64,000 nucleotides of DNA from Muribaculum gordoncarteri. GTDB lineage: Bacteria > Bacteroidota > Bacteroidia > Bacteroidales > Muribaculaceae. Positions 1 through 8,377 of this stretch are shown in pieces. The translations under genes and the position numbers were made by a program. Position 1 is the stretch's first letter; each line of letters starts with the position of its first letter. Where the stretch lies: NCBI RefSeq assembly GCF_004803695.1, contig NZ_CP039393.1, positions 1,798,001 to 1,862,000 on the forward strand. Direction: 5' to 3'. The notes beneath the pieces are model-generated. The model ran no database searches, was not told the origin of the DNA, and saw only the letters and a list, made by a program, of their open reading frames with translations.

Positions 1-189
1 TACGGCAACGTGCTTTATCCAATCACGGATTTGCTGACTACACGCTACGACCGTCACCTTTATACCATCCTCACCACCAACTTGACACCGCAGGAGATAC
101 GGCCAAGATACGGCGACCGCATAGCCGACCGCCTCAACGAGATGATGGGCAAAGTCATCTTCGCCAACTCCACTTACAGGACTCCGTAG
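1..189 (+). CDS. DnaC/IstB-like ATPase, C-terminal fragment (5' end off the window)
   Basis: Frame 1 is open from the first base to a TAG at 187-189, giving 62 residues with no start codon in view. The run 'ILTTNLTPQEI' followed by 'RYGDRIADRLNEM' looks like the sensor-1 and sensor-2 stretch of DnaC/IstB-type AAA+ helicase-loader ATPases, which are common cargo in Bacteroidales mobilizable elements. It lies on the same strand as the mobilization genes that follow at 406. The call rests on the C-terminal end alone, so family membership is likely but the role (replication helper or transposition helper) is inference. Confidence 0.5.
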   Translation, partial: YGNVLYPITDLLTTRYDRHLYTILTTNLTPQEIRPRYGDRIADRLNEMMGKVIFANSTYRTP

Positions 190-264
190 TCGGAAGTTCA
201 GCCGCTTGTAGCTGTGCTCCGTAATCGAAACGGAAGTGAAGATGGAGGAGGATTGCAAGGTTGT

Positions 265-283
265 TTTTTATGTCCCATAAAAA
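265..283 (+). other. Perfect hairpin in the mob upstream region (terminator or part of oriT)
   Basis: TTTTTATG at 265-272 pairs with CATAAAAA at 276-283 around a 3-nt loop. It lies in the 216-bp gap between the DnaC-like tail and the MobC-like gene. Relaxase nick regions usually lie just upstream of the mob genes and often carry hairpins, so an oriT role is possible; ending transcription of the upstream gene is the alternative. No nick-site consensus was recognised. Confidence 0.35.
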
Positions 284-405
284 TTGGCTCCGTCAACCTC
301 ACGATTGCCGCATTCTCCGTGGTCTTGAAATCATTCTGATTCCGCATCCTGTCCTTACCTCCTCCATCCTTCTTCCCTCCATTTCTATTTCCAATCAACC
401 CCACA

Positions 406-762
406 ATGACACTGACAAAACGAATATCCAAACACGGGCGCAAGCCCAAACCGGAGTGGCAGCGACTCCGCAATGAAATCAAGCTACATCTTGATGACGG
501 AAACTACGCCGTCGTAAAAGATATGGCCCGCGAAGCCGGTCTTTCACTCAATAAGTTCATCACCCGTGCCGTCATGGGCGCAACAATCCGTAAGGCTCTG
601 ACTGAAGAGGAATACTCGATGGTCCGCAGCCTTCAGGGTATCGCCAATAATCTCAACCAGCTTGCCCGATGCGCAAATGGCATGGGCTTCGATACGGTGG
701 CAAGCAAAGTTGATAGCCTGCTCACAACAACGCTCGGTTTACTCTCCAAATTCCGTATGTGA
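406..762 (+). CDS. MobC-family relaxosome accessory protein
   Basis: 118-residue basic protein that fits the MobC type of plasmid/transposon mobilization protein. Its N-terminal part is rich in Lys/Arg, the middle 'AREAGLSLNKFITRAVMG' looks like a ribbon-helix-helix DNA-binding element, and the end is helical. In known systems such proteins bind oriT and help the relaxase open the nick region. The stop overlaps the ATG of the relaxase gene at 759 (ATGATG), so the two are translationally coupled. The start at 406 is the first ATG before the basic stretch. Family assignment is good; the oriT it acts on was not located with certainty. Confidence 0.75.
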   Translation: MTLTKRISKHGRKPKPEWQRLRNEIKLHLDDGNYAVVKDMAREAGLSLNKFITRAVMGATIRKALTEEEYSMVRSLQGIANNLNQLARCANGMGFDTVASKVDSLLTTTLGLLSKFRM

Positions 763-1934
763 TGATAGCCAAATTCAAAAACCGAGTTGACTTCTCGGGT
801 CTGGTAAGCTATGCCAACGACATCAAGAGCGATGAAAAGAGAGGACGGCTATTGTCATATCAGGGTGTCTGTGTCGTTTCCAACGAAACTATTGCTGACA
901 GTTTCAATACACATCTGCGTCGCCCGGATAGCCGAGGACGGGTACATCATATCGGGCAACCGGTAAAGCATGTGTCTATCTCATTCTCCCCGGAGGACGC
1001 CCATCTGTTCCCCGACAACGAGGATGGTGACCGCTATATGGCGCAGCTCGTTGATGAATGGCTGCGGGGCATGGGTATTACCAATGCACAGTATATCGTG
1101 GCACGTCACTTTGATAAGACGCACCCGCATTGTCATCTTGTGTTCAGCCGGATTGACCTTGACGGCAATATTATCTCCGCATTCAATGAGCGTATCAGTA
1201 GCGCGAAAGTCTGCAAGGAAATCAAGCTACGCTACGGTCTGACATTCGGTAACACGACAGGCGAGAAAGTTAACCGTGATAGACTGCGACCGATTCAGCA
1301 GTTGCGATTCGATGTCAAGTCGGCAGCAATCGTCGCCGCAAACTGCTCGACATCCTGGGCTGAATTCCAACATTCTTTGGAGGCACATGGGATAGAGGCT
1401 TATTTCATTATCAACAGCTCCACGGGAGAAATCCGAGGCATTGCATTCGCCAAAGATGGTTGTCGGTTTGCCGGTTCCAAACTCTCCAAACAGAAACTCT
1501 CCTACGGTAAGCTCGTTGCGAAGTTCGGAGAGCTGCCCAATGTGGGGGTGAACGTTTTGTTCACTCCCTCTCGTTACCATCGGATTAACTCTGAGGAGGG
1601 TATGGGCAAATTGACCGCACCCTATCAAGATTCAAGCAAGGGGGTCGGCGTTCTGCAGACCTCCTCTCGCAATGAGCCGGTTAAAGGTAAAGGGGTTTAC
1701 AAAACGGAAAGTCCTTTTGAGGGAGTGCTACCCGTCAGCACTCCCGCTGAACCAACGGAAGTTAGTATGATACCATTGTCTATAATACTCGATCTGCTCA
1801 CTGGTCCGGCAGTCGTGCAATTTTCCGGCGGTGGAGGCACCACCAACGATCTTGACTGGAATGATGAACGCCGTCGCCGTAAGGAAGCAGAGGAAAACCG
1901 AGATATTCACAAACCGTTCAAACGCCGAAGATGA
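759..1934 (+). CDS. Relaxase / mobilization nuclease (MobA/VirD2 type)
   Basis: 391-residue relaxase. Residues 71-80 carry the beta strand 'HVSISFSPED' and residues 117-126 the metal-binding histidine group (H117, H122, H124, H126) of HUH relaxases. Tyr residues near the N-terminus (Y18, Y34) are candidates for the nucleophile. It would nick one strand at oriT and lead it into a recipient using a conjugation apparatus supplied elsewhere, since no type IV secretion genes are in view. The last third is low-complexity and basic, ending in an Arg-rich tail, as is usual for Bacteroidales MobB-type proteins. It is flanked by overlapping mob genes on both sides. Confidence 0.85.
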   Translation: MMIAKFKNRVDFSGLVSYANDIKSDEKRGRLLSYQGVCVVSNETIADSFNTHLRRPDSRGRVHHIGQPVKHVSISFSPEDAHLFPDNEDGDRYMAQLVDEWLRGMGITNAQYIVARHFDKTHPHCHLVFSRIDLDGNIISAFNERISSAKVCKEIKLRYGLTFGNTTGEKVNRDRLRPIQQLRFDVKSAAIVAANCSTSWAEFQHSLEAHGIEAYFIINSSTGEIRGIAFAKDGCRFAGSKLSKQKLSYGKLVAKFGELPNVGVNVLFTPSRYHRINSEEGMGKLTAPYQDSSKGVGVLQTSSRNEPVKGKGVYKTESPFEGVLPVSTPAEPTEVSMIPLSIILDLLTGPAVVQFSGGGGTTNDLDWNDERRRRKEAEENRDIHKPFKRRR

Positions 1935-2575
1935 ATACAAACGATAAAAACTATGTTGACCGACTGCACAACCAGCAAGTCAACGAGCTTAACGAAATCA
2001 AGAACCGACTTCTGATTCTGGAAGGCAACTCGAATGCGATGTCCGACGGCAACATCAGGGTCGAAATCGACACCGACAAAATCTATGAAATGTTCTTGAA
2101 ATCATGTCACGACTGTCTGCAACAACAGCAGGAACGCCGCCAAGAAGAAGACCGCCAAGCCGCCGAACAACTTCGACAGGAATGTGAAGCTAAAGGGGAA
2201 CCATATTATGGCTCCGAGACAGAGATGCACGTTGTTATGCTCAAAGAGTTCAACACATTTTACCGGTTGATAATCACCTATATCAAAAGAACGGAGGAGC
2301 ACTATAAACTCTTCCATTCAGATATACTCAATCATCTCGTAGCAGCCACCACTGCAGATGATACGCCCAAACCGCATTCGATTTTCTCAAACCTACCGTC
2401 AGGCTTACTCCCCAAAATAGCCACACTTCGCCATCGCCTCACAAGCTGCATCCGCAATTATCTCACCGGCAGTTTCACTCTTCCTCGCGGCTGGACACTT
2501 CTAACCATACTACTCTATTCCCTTGTGTTTATTCTTATCCTCTACTTCCGCATAACAATTATGGTGTCAGGTTAA
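1931..2575 (+). CDS. Mob-module membrane-anchored coiled-coil protein, unknown function
   Basis: 214 residues, starting in a 4-bp overlap (ATGA) with the relaxase stop, so it is probably co-translated. The N-terminal half is charged and Gln/Glu-rich, with likely coiled coil around residues 55-85. The C-terminus has one hydrophobic segment (about residues 190-210, 'LLTILLYSLVFILILYF'), giving a tail-anchored layout. I do not recognise a family. The position directly after a relaxase and the membrane tail suggest a partner that brings the relaxosome to the membrane or coupling protein; that is inference only. Confidence 0.65.
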   Translation: MNTNDKNYVDRLHNQQVNELNEIKNRLLILEGNSNAMSDGNIRVEIDTDKIYEMFLKSCHDCLQQQQERRQEEDRQAAEQLRQECEAKGEPYYGSETEMHVVMLKEFNTFYRLIITYIKRTEEHYKLFHSDILNHLVAATTADDTPKPHSIFSNLPSGLLPKIATLRHRLTSCIRNYLTGSFTLPRGWTLLTILLYSLVFILILYFRITIMVSG

Positions 2576-2604
2576 TGAAAACAAAGAACACGCCTGTTAC
2601 CTAT

Positions 2605-2718
2605 AACTACTCGTTTTTTCGGACAAACTACTCGGATATTTGCAGAACTACTCGCCAACTACTCGCTTTTTCGTATGAACTACTCGGTTTTCAGGTCAAA
2701 CTACTCGCTTTCTACTCG
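2605..2718. repeat. Short direct repeats 'AACTACTCG' at mostly 20-21 bp spacing
   Basis: The 9-mer AACTACTCG begins at 2605, 2626, 2646, 2657, 2678 and 2699, and a partial copy (CTACTCG) lies at 2712. Steps are 21, 20, 11, 21, 21 and 13 bp, close to one or two helical turns. The last copy contains the TAG stop of the minus-strand AlbA-domain gene. Read on the plus strand the unit makes a heptad-like peptide, but the only plus ORF there runs into the next gene antisense and is not credible as a protein. Confidence 0.75.
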
Positions 2719-4385
2719 GTTTCCATAGCATACCAGCGTTGTTTAATTGATTGGATTTTGCCTTCAGATGCCAATTCCTTGAGAATATTACCGACCATTT
2801 GGCCATTCTGATCGGGAGTATTGCGGCTGGGGAGAGTGCCGCCGAGATATTCCATGATGTCGCTACGCTTGGCACCATCCGCACCAGCGTTCTGAATGTA
2901 TTGGAGCACCATGAGCTTTATCTTGTCTCGCTCTAAGCCGACAACGCGAGTATAACCGGAAAGTTGTTTGGTTTTCTTCGCCACTGTCAGCGAGATACGA
3001 TAGTTTGGAGCTTCGCCTTCGATGAGACCACGCTGCATCATGTCCTGCGCGACCGTTTCATCAATACGGTGCCCCTTTTGGATAGCGTCAAGTGAGATGC
3101 AGTCCCAAAGGGTAAGCGAGTCGTTATTCTTGAGCATATTGGTGTAACGCTCATCAATGGACGTACCGTAAATGCGAACAGCTACTTGCTGCCTATCATT
3201 GTCTATCTCATAGTCCGGCATAGGGAAGCGGCGCTGCCATTGCTCGGTGAACATCTTCTTGATGCCTCGGCTTACGGTGTCAATCATGTTGAAATGCACC
3301 ATCGCCTGACAAAGACAGTCGTTGCGGAAGAACTTCTGCGGCTCGTCAGTGCTCAGGACTTCTTCCAATGATCCCGGAATGAAAGAACCGGCATTGGAGT
3401 AGTAAAGAAAACCGGGATTCTCAACGAAGTTTATACGCTGCTGGAGCTGATAATTCGAATGGGCAATGCAGTTGTGAAGTGCCTCACGGATGGTGTAGTC
3501 ATCATACTGCTTCATTGTGTCGGGGAACAATGTGCCGCCCGGCATCTCGCGCAGCGTCAGATTGTGAATCTTGGCAAGGATTTCATCGACTGTCAGTATG
3601 TATGGCACGGAGAAATGCTCGTAATCAACAACATCCTTGTTCTTGTCGCGTAGCGTCCAAGTAACCTGCACGACAGCCGGTCTCAGCAGATACTCCGAAA
3701 AGCTCTTGCCTAAAAGAATGATGGCTGCACGTGTCAGCTTACCGTCAATCATAAGACCGCATTTGCTGAGGAACTTTTCATCTGACCAAGCATTGACTTC
3801 GGCAACCGGAATCCGGCTATGCACCTTTTTGAACATCTTGCGGGCTTTTGCAATCGCAACCTCATCAAGGTCTTCGAGCGAAGCGTTGGGCACAATCTCG
3901 GCAGACCAGTCGCGATATGGTGTCTGATTGCGGATTTCATCCTGCTTCGACTGATTGAGTGGTTTTAGACTCTCGCCGTCACGACCGTAAGCGATACCTT
4001 TCCACTTCATCACGATATTGCGCGGTGAGGCCGGAATCTTGAACATCAGTATGCGCTTGTTGTAAACTTCGACAGGAATAATCTCGCGGAATGTCTGACC
4101 GTCACTCATGTTATTAGTGAGGTCTTGCTTCACCCTGTTCAATGCACCCTCGCCATCCTTGTAAAAAGTGCCGACGATTTCATGCTTCTTTTCATCGTAG
4201 CCAAATACAAGCCACGCAAAAGGAAGACCATGTAAATTCGCCTCGTTGCTCAATGCCGAGAAATACCTGCCGAGATCATCAAAGTCGAAGTTATTCTCCG
4301 CCTTCTTGAACTCCACCACTTCCGATTCCTTATGCTGAATCAAAGAGTGAAAAAGCTGCCTGCATGTCGAGTTGTCAGTTGTCAT
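2712..4385 (-). CDS. AlbA_2/Schlafen-like ATP-binding regulator
   Basis: 557 residues. Residues about 10-140 match the AlbA_2 (Schlafen AlbA) domain: an E-F-K-K-A start, 'FGYDEKKHEIVG', and a 'GIAYGRDGESLKPL' end. Residues about 270-400 resemble the HATPase_c_4 module usually found with it ('REALHNCIAHSNY', 'NPGFLYYSNAGSF'). The last 90 residues are winged-helix-like. Such proteins are abundant in Bacteroidetes mobile elements and are annotated as putative transcriptional regulators or RecG-like helicases; their biochemical role is poorly known. It lies 75 bp downstream of the HNH gene on the same strand and could be the last gene of the defence operon or independent. Confidence 0.8.
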   Translation of the reverse strand: MTTDNSTCRQLFHSLIQHKESEVVEFKKAENNFDFDDLGRYFSALSNEANLHGLPFAWLVFGYDEKKHEIVGTFYKDGEGALNRVKQDLTNNMSDGQTFREIIPVEVYNKRILMFKIPASPRNIVMKWKGIAYGRDGESLKPLNQSKQDEIRNQTPYRDWSAEIVPNASLEDLDEVAIAKARKMFKKVHSRIPVAEVNAWSDEKFLSKCGLMIDGKLTRAAIILLGKSFSEYLLRPAVVQVTWTLRDKNKDVVDYEHFSVPYILTVDEILAKIHNLTLREMPGGTLFPDTMKQYDDYTIREALHNCIAHSNYQLQQRINFVENPGFLYYSNAGSFIPGSLEEVLSTDEPQKFFRNDCLCQAMVHFNMIDTVSRGIKKMFTEQWQRRFPMPDYEIDNDRQQVAVRIYGTSIDERYTNMLKNNDSLTLWDCISLDAIQKGHRIDETVAQDMMQRGLIEGEAPNYRISLTVAKKTKQLSGYTRVVGLERDKIKLMVLQYIQNAGADGAKRSDIMEYLGGTLPSRNTPDQNGQMVGNILKELASEGKIQSIKQRWYAMETE

Positions 4386-4460
4386 AATCTTCTAATGGTT
4401 TTTAATTGGATTTTGCAAAAGCAAGACCGATATAATACACAATCCTTACAATTATCCAAG

Positions 4461-5291
4461 TCAATTTATCAATTTCTCACGATGCATGGCAAGATACTCC
4501 TGAGAGGGTTTATATATTGGCGGAAGATGTATTGCTTTTCCTTCAAAGTTTAGAAAATATTCCTTAAATGCGGTGGAGGTATACTCTTCTTTTAAAATCG
4601 GACTAAGAATCAATCGATAATCTTCATCGAAAGAGATGAAATATTTATCGAATGCTGCATCATAAGTCGCACTAAGACATAAACCATTTTCTGGGTTCAA
4701 GCGGGTATTCACTCGCTCTGCCCATGGAATAATGTGACTAGCCCGTAGCACCTCTGGGATTTCTAATCCAGTAAGGCAACATTTTGAGTCATAAATTTTA
4801 AGCAACATAGCCCTGAATATGTCTTGACCAACTCGTCGTTTTGCTCTAACTTCTGTGTCAGATCCTATTTCATTTATCTGAAACTTCTTCATCAAATCTA
4901 TAGAAAGCTTTGATCCATTATGTTCAGACTTTCGCATAATTTCGGATGCTTCGGCGGCACAAGCCCTTTGGACGAATTCTCCAAATCTACGGATAGCTGC
5001 AGTACAGAATCTTTTTCTCGGATAGCTCGTTTGGGTCGGCTTGCCAAAATCAAATATGGATTCCGTCCCATTTCTAAACTTATCTTCTTCGGCAGCAATA
5101 TAATCAATGATTCGAGCAATCAAATAAGGATCTCTTATTTCTAAAAGAGGCTGATTGCCCCAATTAAATTGATTTTCCTTTTGTAAAAGCTCATCAATAA
5201 TTTCAATTGCCTTAAGATATGAAGATGGAGTACCGCTATTCTTATTTGGATAAGCGGAATACAAATAATCACTGAATGTAAGAGCTTCCAT
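4461..5291 (-). CDS. HNH endonuclease of the restriction-modification operon
   Basis: 276 residues. The C-terminal half is an HNH_2-type nuclease: 'CCLTG', then 'RASHIIPW', then 'NPENGLCLSATYDAAFD'. The first His (SHI) and the Asn (PENG) are in place; the position that is often His before D-x-A-F-D is Tyr here. Proteins of this layout commonly serve as restriction nucleases next to C5-cytosine methyltransferases, so the likely role is cutting unmodified invading DNA. Its ATG lies inside the end of the upstream 163-residue gene (23-bp overlap), which implies coupling to the methyltransferase operon. Confidence 0.8.
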   Translation of the reverse strand: MEALTFSDYLYSAYPNKNSGTPSSYLKAIEIIDELLQKENQFNWGNQPLLEIRDPYLIARIIDYIAAEEDKFRNGTESIFDFGKPTQTSYPRKRFCTAAIRRFGEFVQRACAAEASEIMRKSEHNGSKLSIDLMKKFQINEIGSDTEVRAKRRVGQDIFRAMLLKIYDSKCCLTGLEIPEVLRASHIIPWAERVNTRLNPENGLCLSATYDAAFDKYFISFDEDYRLILSPILKEEYTSTAFKEYFLNFEGKAIHLPPIYKPSQEYLAMHREKLIN

Positions 5292-5760
5292 TATGATCAG
5301 AATAGTCGTTCTTGTTACTCAAAAAATCTTTTATTGGGTTTCCGAAGTCTGAATTAAGAGCACGCTTTATACTGTACTGAGAAATATTAAGCAAATAAAG
5401 CTTGTTGTCAGAAGCAAAAATGGCTAATTTGTCATTCGGAGAAGCATATTTACGCGCAAAAGGACCAAACCAAATGCGGCAGTCACCTCGTTTATTAGCT
5501 CGATATAGGGTAGACAAGCCATCGTCAAGTGACTTGTATGCGAGATATATAGTGGGGATCTGAATTTTATACTCGGGCCCAAATTCCTGTTTAGCATAAT
5601 CGTGTATACACCCTTCAACGAGTAAATCGCGAAGCGAACTATTTGCATCGGCAATACTATGCGAAAGCATATTCTCACTCATCGGCATTAGTGAGAATCT
5701 ACATCCCATCTCTGTAAGTACAGCGATATTTTGGGTTACTCGTTCAGATTTTTCATCCAT
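5269..5760 (-). CDS. Small R-M operon protein, unknown function
   Basis: 163 residues, not recognised. It is soluble, with no signal or membrane segment. It starts 3 bp after the methyltransferase stop and overlaps the start of the HNH gene, so it sits between methylase and nuclease in one transcript. A beta-rich middle ('CRIWFGPFARKYASPNDKLAIFAS') might be a DNA- or base-recognition module that works with the HNH subunit. That function is inferred from position only. AT content is high, like its neighbours in the operon and unlike the chromosome beyond 13.5 kb. Confidence 0.6.
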   Translation of the reverse strand: MDEKSERVTQNIAVLTEMGCRFSLMPMSENMLSHSIADANSSLRDLLVEGCIHDYAKQEFGPEYKIQIPTIYLAYKSLDDGLSTLYRANKRGDCRIWFGPFARKYASPNDKLAIFASDNKLYLLNISQYSIKRALNSDFGNPIKDFLSNKNDYSDHNGSSYIQ

Positions 5761-5763
5761 GGG

Positions 5764-7554
5764 TTAATGTATATGTTTAAGAATTTCGTTAGCAATTGCT
5801 TTAGCCATCAAAGGAGGAACGGCATTCCCGACAAGAGAGTATTGTGGTATGTCATTCTTTCTCGAATCTCCACCCGTGGTACGTTTGCCTTGAAAAACGA
5901 AAGAGTCATCAAAAGACTGCAAACGAGCCATTTCACGTACAGTCATGCATCTGTGAGATGAATAATGTATAAAGTCATCCGGCATAGTTACAACTGTAGG
6001 GGATTGACCATTAGGATCTAAGACTGTATAATTGCGTTTAGCAGATGCTAAATTTTCTGCTTGCAATCGATTTTTGCATTCTGGAGTATAACCACCTTCT
6101 TGAGCTATTATTTCTAATCGGCGCTTTACAGTATCCGTTTGGTAGCTTGTTTGATGATTAAATAACTCTTGTCTCAAAACATCTCTTGCTTCATACGCCT
6201 CTTCTGATTTGGCGTATATCGGAGAATTGTCAAATTCAAAACGATGATTCATACGACCCTCTCTTGACTCTTTGGCATAATCAGATTGAGCCTCTAATTC
6301 ATAGTTGGTTTTAGACTCCCCATTGCTAATAAAATCTAAATCGCCAATGGCATCCTTTACAGTAGGAGATATGGGGCAAGTTGACGGAATTGCAGAAATC
6401 AAAGGTTGATCCTTTCTGCATCCAATAAATAAGACGCGCTCTCTTTTCTGAGGGACTCCATAATCTATACTATTAACCACAATTGGTTCTTGGATATTAT
6501 ATAAGTGTATGGAGTCAAATTGTTCTTTAACAAGTTGTTGCCGCCCATCTTGAACTGATTCCAAAATTACGTCAATCGTCTCTTCTATTGTCTTGTTGAA
6601 CAGTCCTATTGCAGTATAAATTTCATTATACCCATCAGAATCATCAACTTCAATATTAACGCTTAATGCTTTTTGCATCTCCGATATAACAGCATCGTCG
6701 TTATAGGAATCAATAAATGTATCGATTTTTTCTGCAAAATTGTCGTTATCGATATAAAATTCTGCCTTCTGATGCATTAATGTATTTATTATTGTTTGTC
6801 TCGCATCAGAATTTTTAAGCAAGATAATACCATGACGAACAGTATTTATATCAGAATCGCTTTTACTCGTTTGATATGGCAATCCTTTTGTATATTCCTT
6901 AAACTTGGCTTCAATTGCTTTCAAATATTCGTCTTTAGCCACTGAATCGTCAAATAGTTCCCATTTTAATTTATTAATGAGGACAGAACGCATAAAATCA
7001 GATATTTCCTGATCAAGCGATTCTTCAACATAAATGATGAATTTTTGAGCAAGTTTTTCGTCTATTATAGAACGAATCTCATTTAAAATAGCCGCCTTAA
7101 ACGCGCCATGGTCTTTTGTGAGAATACCACGCACATTCTCCATTACGAAGTACTTCGGTTTTAACTCGCTAATTACTTTTAAATAATGGATGAAAAGATT
7201 ATCTCTTTTATCATATTTGCGGCGACGCCCCGAAAGGCTGAATGACTGGCAACTTGGGCCACCAGTAACGACATCAATACTCCGACCTTCAAGTTGTCGT
7301 TTTAGCTCTTCAATGAACTGGGGGGACATAATATCTTGTGTTATGAATTTTATATTCAACCCCAGTTGATAATTATAACGCAACTCGTGAGTTAAAGCAC
7401 AGTTTTTATTGATGTCACTTGCCAAAATAAATTCAAAATATTTATCGGGTGTATAAGCTTGTAAAAAGCCCTCACTGAAACCACCGGCTCCAGCGAACAA
7501 ATCAATAAATGTGAATTTACGCTTATCCTTAGTAAATTCTACCTTCTCTGCCAT
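5764..7554 (-). CDS. dcm: DNA (cytosine-5-)-methyltransferase
   Basis: 596 residues. Motif I is DLFAGAGGFSEGF (18-30), motif IV is GGPSCQSFS with catalytic Cys102, motif VI is ENV (139-141), motif VIII is QKRERV (369-374), and motifs IX and X (REMARLQSF, YSLVGNAVPP) are near the C-terminus. It transfers a methyl group from SAM to C5 of cytosine in a target chosen by the region between VIII and IX. Unusually, about 210 residues are inserted between motifs VI and VIII, nearly doubling the usual 330-400 residue size. The ATG lies 1 bp after the stop of the upstream gene. It would protect host DNA while the HNH nuclease restricts foreign DNA. Confidence 0.93.
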   Translation of the reverse strand: MAEKVEFTKDKRKFTFIDLFAGAGGFSEGFLQAYTPDKYFEFILASDINKNCALTHELRYNYQLGLNIKFITQDIMSPQFIEELKRQLEGRSIDVVTGGPSCQSFSLSGRRRKYDKRDNLFIHYLKVISELKPKYFVMENVRGILTKDHGAFKAAILNEIRSIIDEKLAQKFIIYVEESLDQEISDFMRSVLINKLKWELFDDSVAKDEYLKAIEAKFKEYTKGLPYQTSKSDSDINTVRHGIILLKNSDARQTIINTLMHQKAEFYIDNDNFAEKIDTFIDSYNDDAVISEMQKALSVNIEVDDSDGYNEIYTAIGLFNKTIEETIDVILESVQDGRQQLVKEQFDSIHLYNIQEPIVVNSIDYGVPQKRERVLFIGCRKDQPLISAIPSTCPISPTVKDAIGDLDFISNGESKTNYELEAQSDYAKESREGRMNHRFEFDNSPIYAKSEEAYEARDVLRQELFNHQTSYQTDTVKRRLEIIAQEGGYTPECKNRLQAENLASAKRNYTVLDPNGQSPTVVTMPDDFIHYSSHRCMTVREMARLQSFDDSFVFQGKRTTGGDSRKNDIPQYSLVGNAVPPLMAKAIANEILKHIH

Positions 7555-7555
7555 G

Positions 7556-8377
7556 TTAATCCTGCTGTTCTCTTAATGCCTTTCTTTGTTTCTTGCGATC
7601 TTCAATCGCAACGATTACATCTTTACACTGTTCCAGGTAGTTAAAGAAGTCATTTTGATCCCATACTGTCAAATCAACAACGCCTCCGGCATTATTAAGT
7701 AGTTGGACACACGCATCCATTCTGTATTCTACATATTTGTTAAATATATCAGATTCATGTGCTGAAACAAAATTCATAAGGCCTTGAAGCGGTGCTCGGT
7801 TACTCATTAGAAAAGGTGCGGCAGCAACTCCTCTAGAACGTATATTCTGATGTGTGAACAGACGTTGGGTTAAGGTATAATCAAAATTTTGCTCTTCGCT
7901 GTCGCCTCTTACCACTGTCGCATACACAGACCAGTAAAGGCCATGAAGCCAATTTCGCACTACTCCTTGACCATAGAGCCAGTGCTCATTAATATAATTA
8001 GGACTTACATCCTCTTCTTCGTCAATTTTCTCCCAGCGTTTGCGCACGTAAGGCATTAAAACGCAATGGGATAAAAACACCCAAATCTCGCGTTGAGCGA
8101 CTTGTAAAGGGCTCAGTTCAGGAAACGCCTCAAATAAGATTTTGGCAGCTTCAAAATCATAAATGGCTTTATTACGTGCATCAGAAGGAGGAACGGTAGC
8201 TAACATACGGTCGCATAAATCATCAGGAACTTCGATTGGAACTGTATGTAATCCATTCTTATCCTGAGCATATTCCATCCAATCGAAATTAGGGTCCTTA
8301 TAGCGGTCCATGTTTTCGTCTATCGAATTTGAAAGGATATCGACGAAGTCTTTTGTGAAGATACGTTGGTTACTCAT
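7556..8377 (-). CDS. Defence-operon protein (DUF6339-like), unknown function
   Basis: 273 residues, soluble and mostly helical. A central stretch (about residues 90-165) contains 'LSPLQVAQREIWVFLSHCVLMPYVRKRW', 'HWLYG' and 'NWLHGLYWSVYATV', aromatic-rich motifs that recall the DUF6339 family of phage-defence loci; this is from memory and could not be checked. The start overlaps the end of the preceding frame by 8 bp and the stop abuts the methyltransferase ATG, so it is part of the operon. Possible roles are a structural or recognition subunit of the restriction complex. Confidence 0.65.
   Translation of the reverse strand: MSNQRIFTKDFVDILSNSIDENMDRYKDPNFDWMEYAQDKNGLHTVPIEVPDDLCDRMLATVPPSDARNKAIYDFEAAKILFEAFPELSPLQVAQREIWVFLSHCVLMPYVRKRWEKIDEEEDVSPNYINEHWLYGQGVVRNWLHGLYWSVYATVVRGDSEEQNFDYTLTQRLFTHQNIRSRGVAAAPFLMSNRAPLQGLMNFVSAHESDIFNKYVEYRMDACVQLLNNAGGVVDLTVWDQNDFFNYLEQCKDVIVAIEDRKKQRKALREQQD

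Noticed and set aside
2605-2718. Possible CRISPR array
   Set aside because: Repeat units are only 9 bp with 2-12 bp between them, far too short for repeats and spacers, and no cas genes are near.
2575-2811. 78-codon plus ORF through the AACTACTCG repeats
   Set aside because: It runs antisense into the AlbA-domain gene and owes its regularity to the 21-bp DNA repeats; no conserved protein was recognised.
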